A stretch of DNA of 64,000 nt from Azolla pinnata (GCA_037176905.1 JBBBWG010012112.1:1-64000); one strand, 5' to 3'. Positions 1-16,353 are shown, counted from the stretch's first letter. Notes: a model not told the origin generated them from the sequence alone. Numbers and translations: made by a program.

Positions 1-2
1 GA

Positions 3-3833
<3,831 letters not shown>

Positions 3834-3903
3834 GTATGTTCGCAGGATGCCCCCTTTCTGATTTGCTGTGCAATCTCCGCTGGATGTGGAGATGGGTTTT
3901 TAG

Positions 3904-6792
3904 ATGATGCTTCGCCACGAAGAGCTCGCATTTGCGGCCTTGATCAGGGCTTGCACAAAGAAGAAGGATGTGTATACAGGGGCAAAGCTTCATGCTGATG
4001 TTCAGCGGACTGGTTGGCTTCTAAAGAGCTCTTATCTAGGAAACACTTTGATCAGCATGTATACGAAATGTGGTCTTCTTGCCCAGGCTGAGCAAGTTCA
4101 CGAAGATCTTGGCCTTCGGAATGTAATCACTTGGAATGCCCTTATTGCAGGTTATGCCCAACAGGGTAGAAGCAGTAAAGCTTTCAATTGTTTAGAACAA
4201 ATGCAAAGAGAAGGCGTTCCCCCAAATGCTGTCACGTTTGCGAGCATCTTGAAGGCCTGTAGCAAAACGGGCGATATCACCTCAGGTGAAGAAATTCATG
4301 AAAGAATTATGAGTCGAGGTTTGTTGGGAAAAGATGTTGTGCTCGACAATGCTTTGGTGAATATGTACGCCAAATGTGGTGAGTTTGAAAAGGCACGAGA
4401 AGTGCTTGAAGGAATTCCAGTTCGAAATGTGGTCACTTGGGCATCATTGATTGCGGGGTATGTGCAACATGGTCAATGTCACGAAGCAATGGCATGTTTT
4501 CATCAAATGAAAGGCGAAGGTATCTCTCCAGATGCAATCATACTAGCTTGCATCTTGAAAGCATGTGGAAAATCGAGCGATATAGATCAAGGCAAACGAA
4601 TCCATGCTGACATTCTCATCCAAGGCTTATTAGAGAATGACGTTGTGCTTGGGAATGCATTAGTAGATATGTATGCTCTATCAAACATGCTTGATGAGGC
4701 CCAAGAAGTGCTCGACAAACTTCCTATTCGGAATGTCAGTTCATGGAATGCATTAATCGCAGGCTATGCTCAGGTGCAGGGCCGGGCTCATGAAGCTCTG
4801 TATTGCTTTGAGCAAATGCAACATGAAGGTCTTCCACCTGATCTCGTCACCTTTGTTTGCATTTTGAAAGCATGTGGAATGTTAGGGGACAGATGTAAAG
4901 GAAAACTAATTCATGAAATGATTATGTCTACAGGTTCATTGAAGAAAGATGCCGTACTTGGCAATGCCTTGGTGGAGATGTACGCTAAATGTGGAATGCT
5001 TGTAAAAGCACACAAAGTGCTTGAAGAGCTTTGTGTTCGTGATGTAGTATCTTGGTCTGCATTAATTGTAGGGTATATTCAGCAGGGACAATGTCATGAA
5101 GCGCTAAATTGTTTTGAATGGATGCAGAATGAGGGCCTTTCTCCAGATACAATCACCTTTACTTGGATTCTGAAGGCATGTGGAAGGATTGGTCGCCTAG
5201 ACAAGGGTAAACAAATTCACCACGAGATTGTGCAAAGAGGCTTGCTACGGAAGGATGCTGCAGTAGGGAATGCGTTAGTGGATATGTATACAAAATGTGG
5301 TATGCTTATGAAAGCACAAGAAATTCTACAAGAGCTTCCTACTCGAAGTGCCATCTCTTGGTCTGTGCTGATTGCAGGCTATACTGAACAAGGGAAATGT
5401 CACGAAGCATTAAAGTGCTTCAACCAAATGCAGCGTGATGGCCTCTCTCCTGACGCAGTTACCTTCATCTGTGTCCTCAAGGCATGTGGTAGCATAGGGG
5501 CATTAGATAAAGGAGAAAAAATTCATGGGGAGATTGTGAAGGCGAATTTGTTGGACAAAGATGCCACACTTGCTTCTGCTTTAGTGGATATGTATGCAAA
5601 ATGCGGTATGTTTTCAAAGGCACTAGAACTTACAACTCAAAATGCAGCTTCTTGTTCTGCAATACTTTCTGGGTATGTGCAACAAGGGCAAGGCTATGAA
5701 GCCCTGGCATTTCTTCAGCAAATGAAAACTGAGGGCGTCTTTCCAGATGTGATTACCTACATTTGCATCTTGAAGGCATGCAGTAAAATCGGAGCTGTGG
5801 AAAGTGGGCAACAAATTCACGAAGAGATTATCAGTAGGAGTTTGCTAGGAAAAGGCCCTGTGCTTGGGAATTCTCTGCTGGATATGTACATCAAATGTGG
5901 AATGCTTGAGAAAGCACAGGTGTTGCTGGAGAAGCTTCCTATTCGAGATGAAATCTCTTGGTCTTCTCTAATTTGGGGGTATGCTGAACAAGAACAAGGT
6001 CATGAAGCTTTGAACTGTTTCCATCAGATGCGAGGAGAGGGCCTCTTTCCGAATGTTGTTACATACATTTCTCTCCTAAAGGCGTGTGCCATCACAGGGT
6101 GTATAGCAAAGGGCAAACAAATTCATGAAGAAATCTCTTCCAAAGGTTTGTTGGTGAAGGACATTATCCTTGGGACTGCCCTTGTAGACATGTATGCCAA
6201 ATGTGGCATGCTTATCAACGCAAATCAAGTTTTGGAAGAGCTTCCGGACCGAAATTTAGTCTCATGGAATGCATTGATTGCTGGGTATGCACAAGATCGG
6301 CAATGTCATGAGGCATTGAGGTGTTTTGAGCAAATGAAAAAGGAAGGACTCTCCCCAGACGGAGTCACATTCGTATCTGTTCTAACAGCATGTAGTCATT
6401 CTGGTTTACTGGACGACGGTCAAATGCTTTTTGCTGACATGACCAAAATATATTGTATTGTGCCAAATTTGGAGCATTATACATGTATGGTTTCTCTTTA
6501 TGGATGTGCAGGGTACTTCAATAAGGTGATGTCCATGATCGAGGCAATGCCATCTTTGGAAAATCCTGCAATTTGGCTTACACTGCTCAGTGTTTGTGGC
6601 AAATGGGGAAATTTGAAGCTTGGAAAGCTAGCTTTTGATCAAGTGATACAACTAGATAATAGTTGCAGTGCAGCTTATATCCTTATGGCGGATATCTTTT
6701 TAGATGCTGGAATGCAAGACGACGCTGGAATTATTGATGCCATGAGATTGAAATATGCGGTTATGGAGGACCAAAGATCGGGATGCAAGTAG
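3904..6792 (+). CDS. PLS-class pentatricopeptide repeat protein (962 aa), no DYW domain
   Basis: One uninterrupted exon. From residue ~10 to ~800 it repeats a block of about 100 residues eight times. Each block has LGNALVDMYAKCG, then SWNALIAGY, then HEAL-CF-QM and VTF-ILKACG with GKQIH. This is the P-L-S triplet layout of plant organelle RNA-binding PPR proteins, which act in mitochondria or plastids on specific transcripts. Block six is about four residues short between MYAKCG and the serine-rich SCSAILSGY. The C-terminus has the HYTCMVSLYG and PAIWLTLLSVCGKWGN segments (E1), then a degenerate E2 ending at DQRSGCK where PGCSW would be expected. No E+ or DYW cytidine-deaminase domain follows. 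If it takes part in editing it would need a DYW partner in trans. The ATG at 3904 gives no targeting peptide; see the leader entry. The target RNA is unknown. Confidence 0.9.
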   Translation: MMLRHEELAFAALIRACTKKKDVYTGAKLHADVQRTGWLLKSSYLGNTLISMYTKCGLLAQAEQVHEDLGLRNVITWNALIAGYAQQGRSSKAFNCLEQMQREGVPPNAVTFASILKACSKTGDITSGEEIHERIMSRGLLGKDVVLDNALVNMYAKCGEFEKAREVLEGIPVRNVVTWASLIAGYVQHGQCHEAMACFHQMKGEGISPDAIILACILKACGKSSDIDQGKRIHADILIQGLLENDVVLGNALVDMYALSNMLDEAQEVLDKLPIRNVSSWNALIAGYAQVQGRAHEALYCFEQMQHEGLPPDLVTFVCILKACGMLGDRCKGKLIHEMIMSTGSLKKDAVLGNALVEMYAKCGMLVKAHKVLEELCVRDVVSWSALIVGYIQQGQCHEALNCFEWMQNEGLSPDTITFTWILKACGRIGRLDKGKQIHHEIVQRGLLRKDAAVGNALVDMYTKCGMLMKAQEILQELPTRSAISWSVLIAGYTEQGKCHEALKCFNQMQRDGLSPDAVTFICVLKACGSIGALDKGEKIHGEIVKANLLDKDATLASALVDMYAKCGMFSKALELTTQNAASCSAILSGYVQQGQGYEALAFLQQMKTEGVFPDVITYICILKACSKIGAVESGQQIHEEIISRSLLGKGPVLGNSLLDMYIKCGMLEKAQVLLEKLPIRDEISWSSLIWGYAEQEQGHEALNCFHQMRGEGLFPNVVTYISLLKACAITGCIAKGKQIHEEISSKGLLVKDIILGTALVDMYAKCGMLINANQVLEELPDRNLVSWNALIAGYAQDRQCHEALRCFEQMKKEGLSPDGVTFVSVLTACSHSGLLDDGQMLFADMTKIYCIVPNLEHYTCMVSLYGCAGYFNKVMSMIEAMPSLENPAIWLTLLSVCGKWGNLKLGKLAFDQVIQLDNSCSAAYILMADIFLDAGMQDDAGIIDAMRLKYAVMEDQRSGCK

Positions 6793-8316
6793 AGTATGAT
6801 GTATATGCAGTAGCAAATGTTGTTGTATTATGCACAGAAAGGTAATGGAAGATGGAAAGTAAAACTTCCTTCGCTGTGAGAATTCCAACATCTACATGAA
6901 GACTGATATGCATGATGTAAATAAAATAAGAGCCACTATCTTCTGTGATGCATTTCGTGCTTGAAGCTGAAAAACAGCTCCAAGAGAATGGCAGAAGAGA
7001 AATTTTCTCAACATGAAAGATATTATGACAATATTCAAGTGTGGATAGACCCCTTCAACATGGTATTCTTTAGAGCATACTGGAGAAAGGCGCATTGCTT
7101 GTTGCAAAAAACAATTTCCTCTAGAAATCCGAAGATGAAATGGATTGGAATAGTGGAGATACAAGCGCTTTATTATTGAAACATCAAACCAATGATTATA
7201 TGATTCTAACAATATGCCCATCACTCTGGCTATCATCTGTTCTGATTCAAATGGCAGCAACACCAGAAGACATTGGCAGTGTTTTATTTTTAGCTCTTGA
7301 TGGCTTGCCTGAGAACCTACATCCTAGTAACAATCAAGAATTACTTCAAATGGAGGAGATTGTCCGGATAAAAAAAAGCGCTCTAGTAACATGAAATCAA
7401 AAAGTTTGTTACTAAGCCATAGAATCCTTTCAACTTTGTCTTCATTATTTGTGTACTCACAAGTTCACGCAAACAATTGTATTTGTTTGACTTAAAACAT
7501 GCTTGATGCTGATAGCATATACTTAGTTGCATTCAACTGCAGTCAATGATCAGAGAGTTTGGCAGCTCCTGTTTACAGTGCTTCTTTGTTTAATTTCCTT
7601 AATGGTGCATCATTACACAGCTTGAAGTGCCTTAAAACAGCGTGTCCCTTCTGAGAAATCATGCACTGTCATGAACCTTGTCCAAACATAAGTTCCATTC
7701 ATCCTGCATGAGAACCTCTTTGCCTATCTTACCCAAAACAATTAATGTCGAATTAAACAGACATATAACTGAGAAAGTGCAGGGATATAATGTGTTTAGA
7801 AAGTTAATGTTTTGGGTGGTAACTCATCAATTTTATGTTTTTGCATAAACATCACTGTTTTTGTTTCGACACAAAATAGATCATTGGATGACAACAAGAA
7901 GATACTGACTATGCTTTTACCAAAACATTACACTATCTCCCCCATCTGTCTGTCAAAGAAGCCTCACGAGCCCAATCGAAAAACCATGTTCTAGATGCCT
8001 GAAGAACTTAATCTTTAATTTCACAAACACTGAACACCAAAATGGTCATCATAGGCCGGAACAAGTGAATAAATCATTAAAATGGATGTGGAATTATTTT
8101 ATGTTATGATAAAAACAAATCACAATATAACAGTTGCCGGTTTTTTTATCTCATATTTATATACTGAAACAATGGATTACATCTGTAGATCCTTGATACA
8201 ACAAAGTATACGGATCTTTCTCTTTTTTTCGAACACACCAGGGATATCTTCAGCCCAGGGCTACTATATGGTATTAATGTCTTTTCTTTACATGAGTTTT
8301 GGACCTGTAAATTCAC
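6793..8316. other. Intergenic stretch between convergent PPR and dipeptidyl peptidase genes
   Basis: AT-rich, with no recognised gene, RNA or mobile element. It should contain the 3' untranslated regions and polyadenylation sites of both neighbours. The short open frames (for example 6961-7179 and 7140-7394) show no family resemblance. Confidence 0.6.
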
Positions 8317-11300
8317 TTACAAGTTACGGTCAATAAATGCACAAATCCTGTCCTCCATGTATACCCTATCTTTCAAACGTCGGGGCATGTGCCTCTCGTC
8401 AGGGAAGACAAGAATCTCATACTCCTTCCCAGCTGCAATGAATCCATTTATAAGTCTTGCTGTGTGCCGGAAATGCACGTTCTCATCAATCATACCATGT
8501 ACAAGCAATATTTTCCCTTTTATTCTCGAAACATGATGCAACACTGAACTATTTTCATAACCCCCCGGGTTCCTTTCAGGCACACCCATGTATTTTTCAG
8601 TGTAAAAAGTGTCATACCCATCCCATGCTGTAACTGGAGCCCCTGCAATAGCACACCTGAATGTCTCTGGGAAACGAGCCAAACACATTGCTGCACAATA
8701 CCCACCATAGCTCCATCCATATATACCGATGTTTCCTGGAATCGCTAAACCTTCCCTGATCAACCATTGAACACCAGTCACCTGGTCTTCGACATCAACA
8801 ATGCCCACTTTGTATTTTAAGGAACCTTCAAAATTTAGACCTCTTCGTGCAGTTCCCCTGTTATCGAGCTGCCATTCAAAGAGCACAAAGCTTCCATGTA
8901 AGAGAGCAATGAAAAACTTCCTTAATTGACAAAAGAAAAGATCTTAACAATGTGAAGCTGTCACTCATACTATCGCAAATAGTTTAAATAATCACCAAAC
9001 AATCAATCTGTCAAACAATCAATAGCACATTTGGCATATCCAAGAGGCCATCTTGAAGGATGTGGCCAATCAAAAGTATCTCTGTCTACATTAAATCTAA
9101 GGGGATCTAAAAGTTTAACAATGAAGAAAAGCTCCAACGCTTTTCAAATAATACTTCGTGCAGGTTTCCCCATCCCTCACTTACAGGAAATTATGAGTAG
9201 ACCCAAGTTTGGATGTGCAAAATTCTACTGGATAGCCTAAATTTTCTTTAACTTTGGCCACATACAATAACGTTACACTTATCAAACGATGAATGATCAG
9301 ACATTATAACATCAACAAGACCACCCTCGCCAAACAGGTTTCCCTACCTACCATATTTAGGCTCTCACATCTTTGCTCCACCACTCCGTGCCCCTGATAT
9401 GGATATTCCTTTTAACAAGAGATATCCTTCAATCAGTCTCCTCAAACACATGCATAAATTTCTAAATTTGTTTCTGCTGTCTTATTACACTCTTCTCTAG
9501 CTTAATCTGCCTAGTCTCATCCATGCCTTACACTAATCAGATATCAGAACCATAATACATTATTACTCCTCCCATTGTCCTGAACAGTCTATTCTGCATC
9601 TTACATGATTAAAAGTGCACTCCAATTTCTGCTACATGCTTGTAATTAGCATCTTGGTCTACAAATCTGAATGTTAGATTTTGAAATTTTTGGAAGGCTA
9701 AGTTGAAAGGATGAAAACGGATGCTTCACAAGGACCGTTCTTCTAAGTCAATGGGGATGAAAAATTTGCCCCATTCCGTTGGCTAGTGTTATTTATAAGT
9801 TCTTTACAGAATTCTCCATGTGTATCTTTGGAGGAATGTACCCTAGCGTTCCAACAACTCAGTGTCACCTAAATGCTGCAAGCCCAAATAATTGATGGGT
9901 TTGCGGAAAAGTTTCTCCGCAAAAATTCATCAAATCTCAAGCAAAACTGCCAATGGCAAACAACAGGAATACAACTTGGAAGCACGTTTATGTTTGACAA
10001 CAAAGAAACACAGAAATACATGGGAATCAGGTTTTGGCCCTAACCTTCCAAACAAGGATCCCTTTGCTCCGAAGATATTGAGCTCGCAGGTCCACTGTAT
10101 TCATCCAGGTGTTATAGACGCTTTGCACATTAGGACCCCCATATACACTCACAAGAGTTTTGTATGGAGGTGGCCCAAATAACTTTGTGTCTGGCCTGTA
10201 AAGAGCTCCATAAAGGATAGTGGCATCAGGGGTTGTAATCTCTACAATATCTGGTGCACAAAGCTGTAATTTACGTGCTCTTGGAGTTGGGGTGGGCTGT
10301 TCATAAAGCGGTATCAATACCTTCCCATCTTCCAGACTGCAAAGCACTACACAAGGTGGACTATGCAGGGAATCATGCATATCAACAAATCTCTTCATCT
10401 GGTGATCCAAAACCACTGCATGTCTTCCTTCACCCTGTGTTAGCTTCTTTGGTTTAACCAATGGGAGACTAGGATCTGGAAAAAGTTTGGTGCTGTACAA
10501 ATGAGTTTCAAGTGGACTATCTAGAGTCCCTATAAAAAAAACTTGACGGGAAACCTCATCAACACCTGCTATCTGTTCCACCATCCAATCACCTTCAGTG
10601 AGAGGTGATAAGCATACTCCATTGCAATCATAGAGATACAAATGTCTGAATCCTGTTCGTTCACTTGCCCATATAAACCCCCCACTCAGCATATCAAAAC
10701 CTTTTTGTAAAGGTGTGAAACAATCATGAAGATTGATCCATGTTGGATTCTCTTCGACCAAGATGACTTTCCGGCAACCTGTTCTGATGTCAAACTTTAA
10801 GAGCTTCAACTGAGAATGTGATCTGTTAAGGACCTGTGCAGTTAGGGAATTATCTGGCATCCACGTCACACGAGCCAAGTATTCCTCGTCATCCATGCCT
10901 TGATTTGGACTTGCACACTGAAGATCCACCCAGACAACATCTCCCCCTGCTGAAGGCACAATCCCAAGTCGCACTTTCACATTGGACATTCCAGCAAAAG
11001 GGTATGCGTGGTCCTCTTGGGCATCACCACCAAGCTGTGGCTTGCCTAGATGCATGATACGGTATAAGGGTACTCCAGATGCATCCACTTCAGCAAAGGC
11101 CAAATATTTACTATCAGGAGACCACCAGAATCCACTTCTCCTATCCATTTCTTCCTGTTGCACAAGACAGAATCAACAAACCGCAAAAAACATTATGCTC
11201 TATGGAAATTTGACAGCTTTAACAACATGGATAGATTAGGATCTGTCATTACCTGAGCAATATACTCTGGTAGCCCATGTGTCTGCACAAACAGTTGTAA

Positions 11301-12944
11301 ATTCAATAAGATGAAGAAGACAGAACTTCCATTTTTACAAAGAACTCTGTGACAGATCTCTGATATTGTTTATGTAGAGGCTTACCTTTCCTGATTCTCG
11401 AGCTCCAAACGTGATCTGTTTAGGTTCCCCACACTTTAAGGAAGCCACAAACAGCTCTTCATCACGCACATAAGCAATCATAGTGCCATCAGGAGAGACT
11501 GTTGGGTCCAGAATCGGAGATGATGGACTTGCATATATTTTTAAGTTGAGTTCTAAGTTAGTACCACGTTGGATATAAATCTGCTCAACACATATACGCC
11601 AATTCAGCCTTCCATTGATTTTTCTCTCCCTCTCCCTCTCGTTATTGCATAAGGATGCTTATTGCATTTTTAGTCCTACTTATTGTTCCGACTTTCCCTT
11701 TATTTCATTTTTTTATGGGTGTCAACAAGACAAACCCATCGTGTAATGTACATAGACGTAGTACTATGCACGTGACTAATCTCGAAAGCCAAAATTAACC
11801 TATCCTCGATACCTAATAGAACTCTCAATCAAGTATAAAACACTCCAACTGTGATAAAAATTCTACAAATATCTTTTTTCTTTTATAGGTATACCCTTAG
11901 GAATGCAAAAAGTGTAGTTGAAGGTATAGTATCTAGGTCAGCATCTAAAATAACAAGCGAGGGCCTCATCAAAATGCATATTCGAAGGTGGCCAAGTAGC
12001 CTAGTTTTCAGCGTACATGAACAAATATAGATTTGATCATTTATAATAATAAAAAAGCCAACAGGAAATATGTAATCACAGCCTCAGCATCAAAGAAAAA
12101 TGAGATCCCAACTACAAGGGGTAAGTAAATGAGCAAACAAAACGTCTGTTTACCCCTTGCCCATCCAAGAAGATTCTGGAAGTCCATCTCCGATCAGATA
12201 CGCATCTACCCGAGGCATTACATGAGCACACAACGCTCTGCTTAGTGATGCATTGATACTTGTAGCCAAGAAAAACACCTTTAAAATGTCAATTTCTACA
12301 GGAATTTATAACCAGGATATTCAAGTTCACATCAAACACTAGGGCATCCACGCTCACATCAAACACTATATCCTTGTTGATGCGCAAAACATGGTATTAT
12401 CTATGTTCACTACTTGACAGCAGAACCAAACTCGTAGAAAATCAAATGATGAAATTTGGGAGTGGAGCCCTCTTAATTTTCCTTTCAGCTCCTTTATCTC
12501 TCTCTCTCTCCCTCTATTTACCTCTCTCTCACACATGTGCATATGCTAATACGGACTGGATTTATGACAACATACCCCACCAGGCAAAGGCACGATCAAG
12601 CAAGGATTCTCCTCTCCGCCAGCCCAGTCGTATCGAGTAATCCCTGTGCCTCGCTCTCGCAACCGTTCCCTTCTCAGCTTCTCGGCTACAGATAAGTTCT
12701 CTTCATCCACACCCACGCCCGGAGGGCTAATAATCATCTGTTGCCGATGCAATGTCGGATCAAAAACAAATATCTTCCTACTCAATGTGCTGTCAGGGCT
12801 GAATAGATATGATATTAACTTGTCATCAGGGCTAAATGTGACAGAAGATGGGGCGACATATCCAGGAAGCGGATTCTGCACTATATCTTCAGCTGAGCAA
12901 TGCAACGGATCAGCTTGAGCTTGTGCTTCTGTTGTGCGAGGCAT
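8317..12944 (-). CDS. Dipeptidyl peptidase, S9B prolyl oligopeptidase family (DPP8/9-like), 751 aa
   Basis: Five exons joined in phase 0: 12944-12576, 11580-11386, 11282-11253, 11154-10045, 8868-8317. The enzyme should remove Xaa-Pro or Xaa-Ala dipeptides from peptide N-termini. No signal peptide or membrane anchor is visible, as in cytosolic DPP8/9. The N-terminal half is the eight-bladed propeller type, with [12 protein letters not shown] and [15 protein letters not shown]. The Glu-Glu pair (199-200) matches the substrate amino-terminus-binding pair of DPP4-type enzymes. The C-terminal half is the alpha/beta hydrolase, with [10 protein letters not shown], the nucleophile in GWSYGGY (Ser621), Asp696 in [10 protein letters not shown] and His728 in DERHMPR. 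All catalytic residues are present. Exon 3 is only 30 bases and ends just before the Glu-Glu pair. The length fits plant homologues. Function in plants is poorly known; peptide turnover is likely. Confidence 0.92.
8869..10044 (-). other. Large fourth intron of the dipeptidyl peptidase gene
   Basis: A 1.18-kb intron between VWK and LDNRG (donor GTTAGG, acceptor GGCAG). AT-rich and without recognised coding remnants. A second long intron, 11581-12575, contains a CTCTCTCTCT tract near 12500-12530 and nothing else recognised. Confidence 0.75.
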
Positions 12945-13540
12945 GATTCGATCAAAAGTAGGGTTATGAACAGATGCAGAAAGAAAAACGATGCAGAGGT
13001 GGGATTCGCTACAACAGTTATGACAGCTCGATGATGGTTCCCATGTCCAGGTTACACTACAACCCGGATCTGAAGGAAAAGCTCCGAAATGGTGAGATTC
13101 TCCTTTCCCTAGACTAGCAGAGAATCCTCATCCACCGTTATCCCATGGATGCTGGCGGATCTCTGCTACTTGCAGGATGGAGGCAAAAGAACAAAGGCGA
13201 CAAGGTAGGAGATTAGGGTCACGATGAGGGGGGAGGAGATCGAAGCGATGCGGTGTAGCATCGGGATCTACTCCTGAAGCGGTCCCCTGTTCTTCATTCA
13301 ATCAAGGAAAGAAAGAGGGTCGGGTCAATCCAAGTCTTGCCCCAGGAGAGCCCAAGTGCATATGTCACTGCATCTGCCCTGCGACTGGCGGCTGCATGTG
13401 TGCCTGTGTTGGAGAGGGAGAGAGATCTATACAGTCGGGGATGGGAAGGGGCTTTGCACCACAGAGCAAAAGTAGTTCTGCTTCTGAGATTCTTCTCTGC
13501 TGCTGCTGCTCCTCCTCCTTTATATGTGGTGCAGAGGAGG

Positions 13541-13573
<33 letters not shown>

Positions 13574-13800
13574 AGAGTAGAAGAATATATACCCCTACCT
13601 CCTTTTTTCTTTGCCCATTCTCTCCAGAGTTTCACCATGGATTCTTGGCCCCTCCAGATTAGGGTTTGGGGCTAGGATTATTAGGGTTTGGCATTTAGGG
13701 TTTGAGGTTTAGGGTCCGATCTTCCGAGGGCGCCGAGCGTCGACCACTTGCCGGCCGATCGATCGAATCGATCGAGGATTATACGTTTTGCGGTTTTACT
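12945..13800 (-). promoter_or_regulatory. Probable promoter/5' leader of the dipeptidyl peptidase gene with clustered telo-boxes
   Basis: Between 13659 and 13714 there are four close copies of the plant telo-box core (TTAGGGTTT or TTTAGGG), about 0.75 kb upstream of the start codon. In plants such boxes sit near transcription starts, bind Myb-like telomere-repeat factors and can recruit Polycomb. A GAA tract lies at 13546-13578. Which boxes act, and on which strand, cannot be told from sequence. Confidence 0.45.
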
Positions 13801-15095
13801 TGTGGAACAAGCTGTCTAAGCAAGGCATGTCTGTAATAGACGTCACCGATTGCGGCCCCAGCGCAGCGCGGAGCAGTCTAGTTTGGGTTCCTCTCCGATG
13901 CCCATGCAGCGCACGACAAAGCCCTGATTCCTGCCGAGGATATGTATATATACAGATAGATAGATAGATAGATAGATATAGAGATACAGACATAGATATC
14001 GATGGAATGAAAATCTGCAATGTGGCGTGAGATGACATCAAGGCCAGCCAGACTGGCGCAGCAACACGACAAAACACTTCCATCCCGTGGCGGGTGCTAA
14101 TCGCCCCGCGATTAAATACAGTAATATAGAAAGATGAAGAAGCTGCTCTCCTTTTGATACGCAAGCAAGCGAAGATTCCTCGTCCCTTGATTAAAGTAAG
14201 CTAAACGGATCGAGCGGATGAAACAGGGTTAGCAGTGGAATCGTTCCAGCGATTCAAAACGAAAAAGGCGTCATACGATCGGTCGGTGATCTGATGCTCT
14301 TTTTTTTTATCTTACACAAGAAGGTCGATTTGCAGAAAGCTGAGAGCTTTTCGGAGTTCTACAGCTCTCTGCCTGTTTTCGGATTCGTAATGTTTTCCAT
14401 GTATCTCTCTTAAGAGCTTCACTCTAGTACCTGCCTTAGATCCTCGAGCGCCACCCATCTCTTCTACCCCCAATCGAACTGTCGACATAGGAAGAATGCG
14501 AGGTCAACAAGGGTGCTCTTCGCAGAGTTACGAGCCTAATTGAAGCAAAACGATGGCAATGGCTCGGTCGTTACGAGATGTCGGTTCCTTCGATTGAAAT
14601 CAGGAAGGTTGCCTATATTGTATGGACGATGCAGAGAGCTCTAGACGCAAATAGGACTCTAAATGATTCCCAACGATTAGATCGATTGACTTGCTCGACT
14701 GCTTACAGATGGAATATGTAATACCTTCTTTGTATTTCGATGGTTAAATGTTTTCTGTTCGCGTGGAGTCGAGGTCCTGAGTTTATACGCGTCGAAGAAA
14801 GAACGACGTGATTAAATTACAATCAACGCCGTGAGCTGCATTGGTTCTTCTGGGACTTGGATGGTGATAGACCTGTAGTTTGAGCTTTTGGCAGTTTAAT
14901 AGCAATTAGCGTTGCGATTTGCATCTTCTCTCGGTGTATTGTCTATGATCAGATGTACGTACACACAACGCATACACGCACAATATTGTACAGTTTGTCT
15001 CACGAGCGATACCGGCTTAAGAAGGCAACAATGTATCTTTTGTTTTGTTTTTTTTGTTTCCTTTTATCCTACATATATGTTGAGATACTCCAAAG

Positions 15096-15126
<31 letters not shown>

Positions 15127-15245
15127 GCAAATTTGCTAGTCTTTGACACAAATCCATTCACCTAGCAACTTAAGTATGCGTTATTATATAAAAGCTGGAA
15201 GGAGTGAATCTCCATAGGATAACCGAAAACTCTATGACTCTGCGT

Positions 15246-15284
<39 letters not shown>

Positions 15285-16353
15285 GTCTGTATTTCGGATA
15301 GACTTCCACAGAACGATCATCATTTCTTGCAAAAGTTCGAGGGAAGGTGGCGAGGGGTAAAAAAAAAAACAAAAGAAAGAAAGAGAGAAAGAAAGAGAAG
15401 CGTGTTTTGTTTCGTTACGGCTGCTGCCAGAGCAATTGGGGGAGGGGGTCCCAAAGGAAGAAGCAGCATTCCAAACCCGTGACGCAGGCCGCAACTCTTT
15501 GGAGGGGGGCAAGCAAAATAAGGTGGTGGGGGAGGAGTGTGTGAGCATCGCGATGGCACCAAATGTACGAATCAGCCATATGGGCATCATATAGCATGTT
15601 GCGAGCAATGTGAGAGAGAGAGAGACAGAGAGACAGAGATGAAGACGATCGAGACTCGAGAGGAGAAGAGACCATTGTATCGCTGGATATGTCGGCGCAT
15701 TCGACGAGTCCAGCGGGCTTTTCCGTTCGTAAAGCATGCACATCAATCAGCAACGGTCTCTGTGCAGAACTCTGATCCGTGGTTCGATCGTTCTGCTCTT
15801 TCGACGGCGTGTTACAGTACGCCGCTTGGGTCGTGAGCTCGGCACCTTACGCGGCCCGCGGGGAGGGCAAAGCATCTTCGAGAGACGATGCAATTGACGC
15901 GGGGAGGGCAAAGCATCTTCGAGAGACGATGCAATTGACGCGAGGCGCTGAGATACGTCGCGACGAGCTCGCGAGACGAGATACTTCTCGCTGCGTACAT
16001 ACCATTACACGGCCGGCCGGGAGCTCGGGCCCAAAGGCCAGAATGTGCGCAGTAAAAAAAGAAAAGAGTGCAGACAGGTTTTGGCTCGTGTGGCCCCAAG
16101 AGGCATGCAAAACCTCAGAAAAGGACTGACTTCAAAACACAAACATTGGCCAATGTGTGGGCGCGTGGGCGCCGGACAAAAGAATCGTGGACAGGACGGA
16201 CGGCACGGCCAGGTGTGAAACCGCCCCCCGCTTCCTTCTTCCTTCTTCCTTCTTCCTTCTTCCTTTCTTCTTCCTTTCTTCTTCCTTCTTCCTTCCTTCT
16301 TCTTCTTCTTCCTTCTTTCTTTTCTTCATAAAAAGCAAGGCATCATCCCATCC
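13801..16353. other. Microsatellite-rich intergenic stretch upstream of the DUF688 gene
   Basis: No gene recognised. It contains (GATA)n at about 13955-13977, CT followed by CA repeats at 15095-15125, (TG)n at 15241-15284, AG/ACAG runs at 15612-15640, a 41-bp tandem duplication (15858-15939), and a long CTTCC pyrimidine tract at 16228-16325 just before the DUF688 start. Open frames here follow the repeats. Confidence 0.7.
15858..15939. repeat. Exact 41-bp tandem duplication
   Basis: The unit beginning GCGGGGAGGGCAAAGC occurs twice with no visible differences (15858-15898 and 15899-15939), followed by the first bases of a third copy. It is a recent local duplication in intergenic DNA. Confidence 0.9.

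Noticed and set aside
15162-15836. Several overlapping frames in the microsatellite region
   Set aside because: Driven by TG, CT and AG repeats; no conserved residues.
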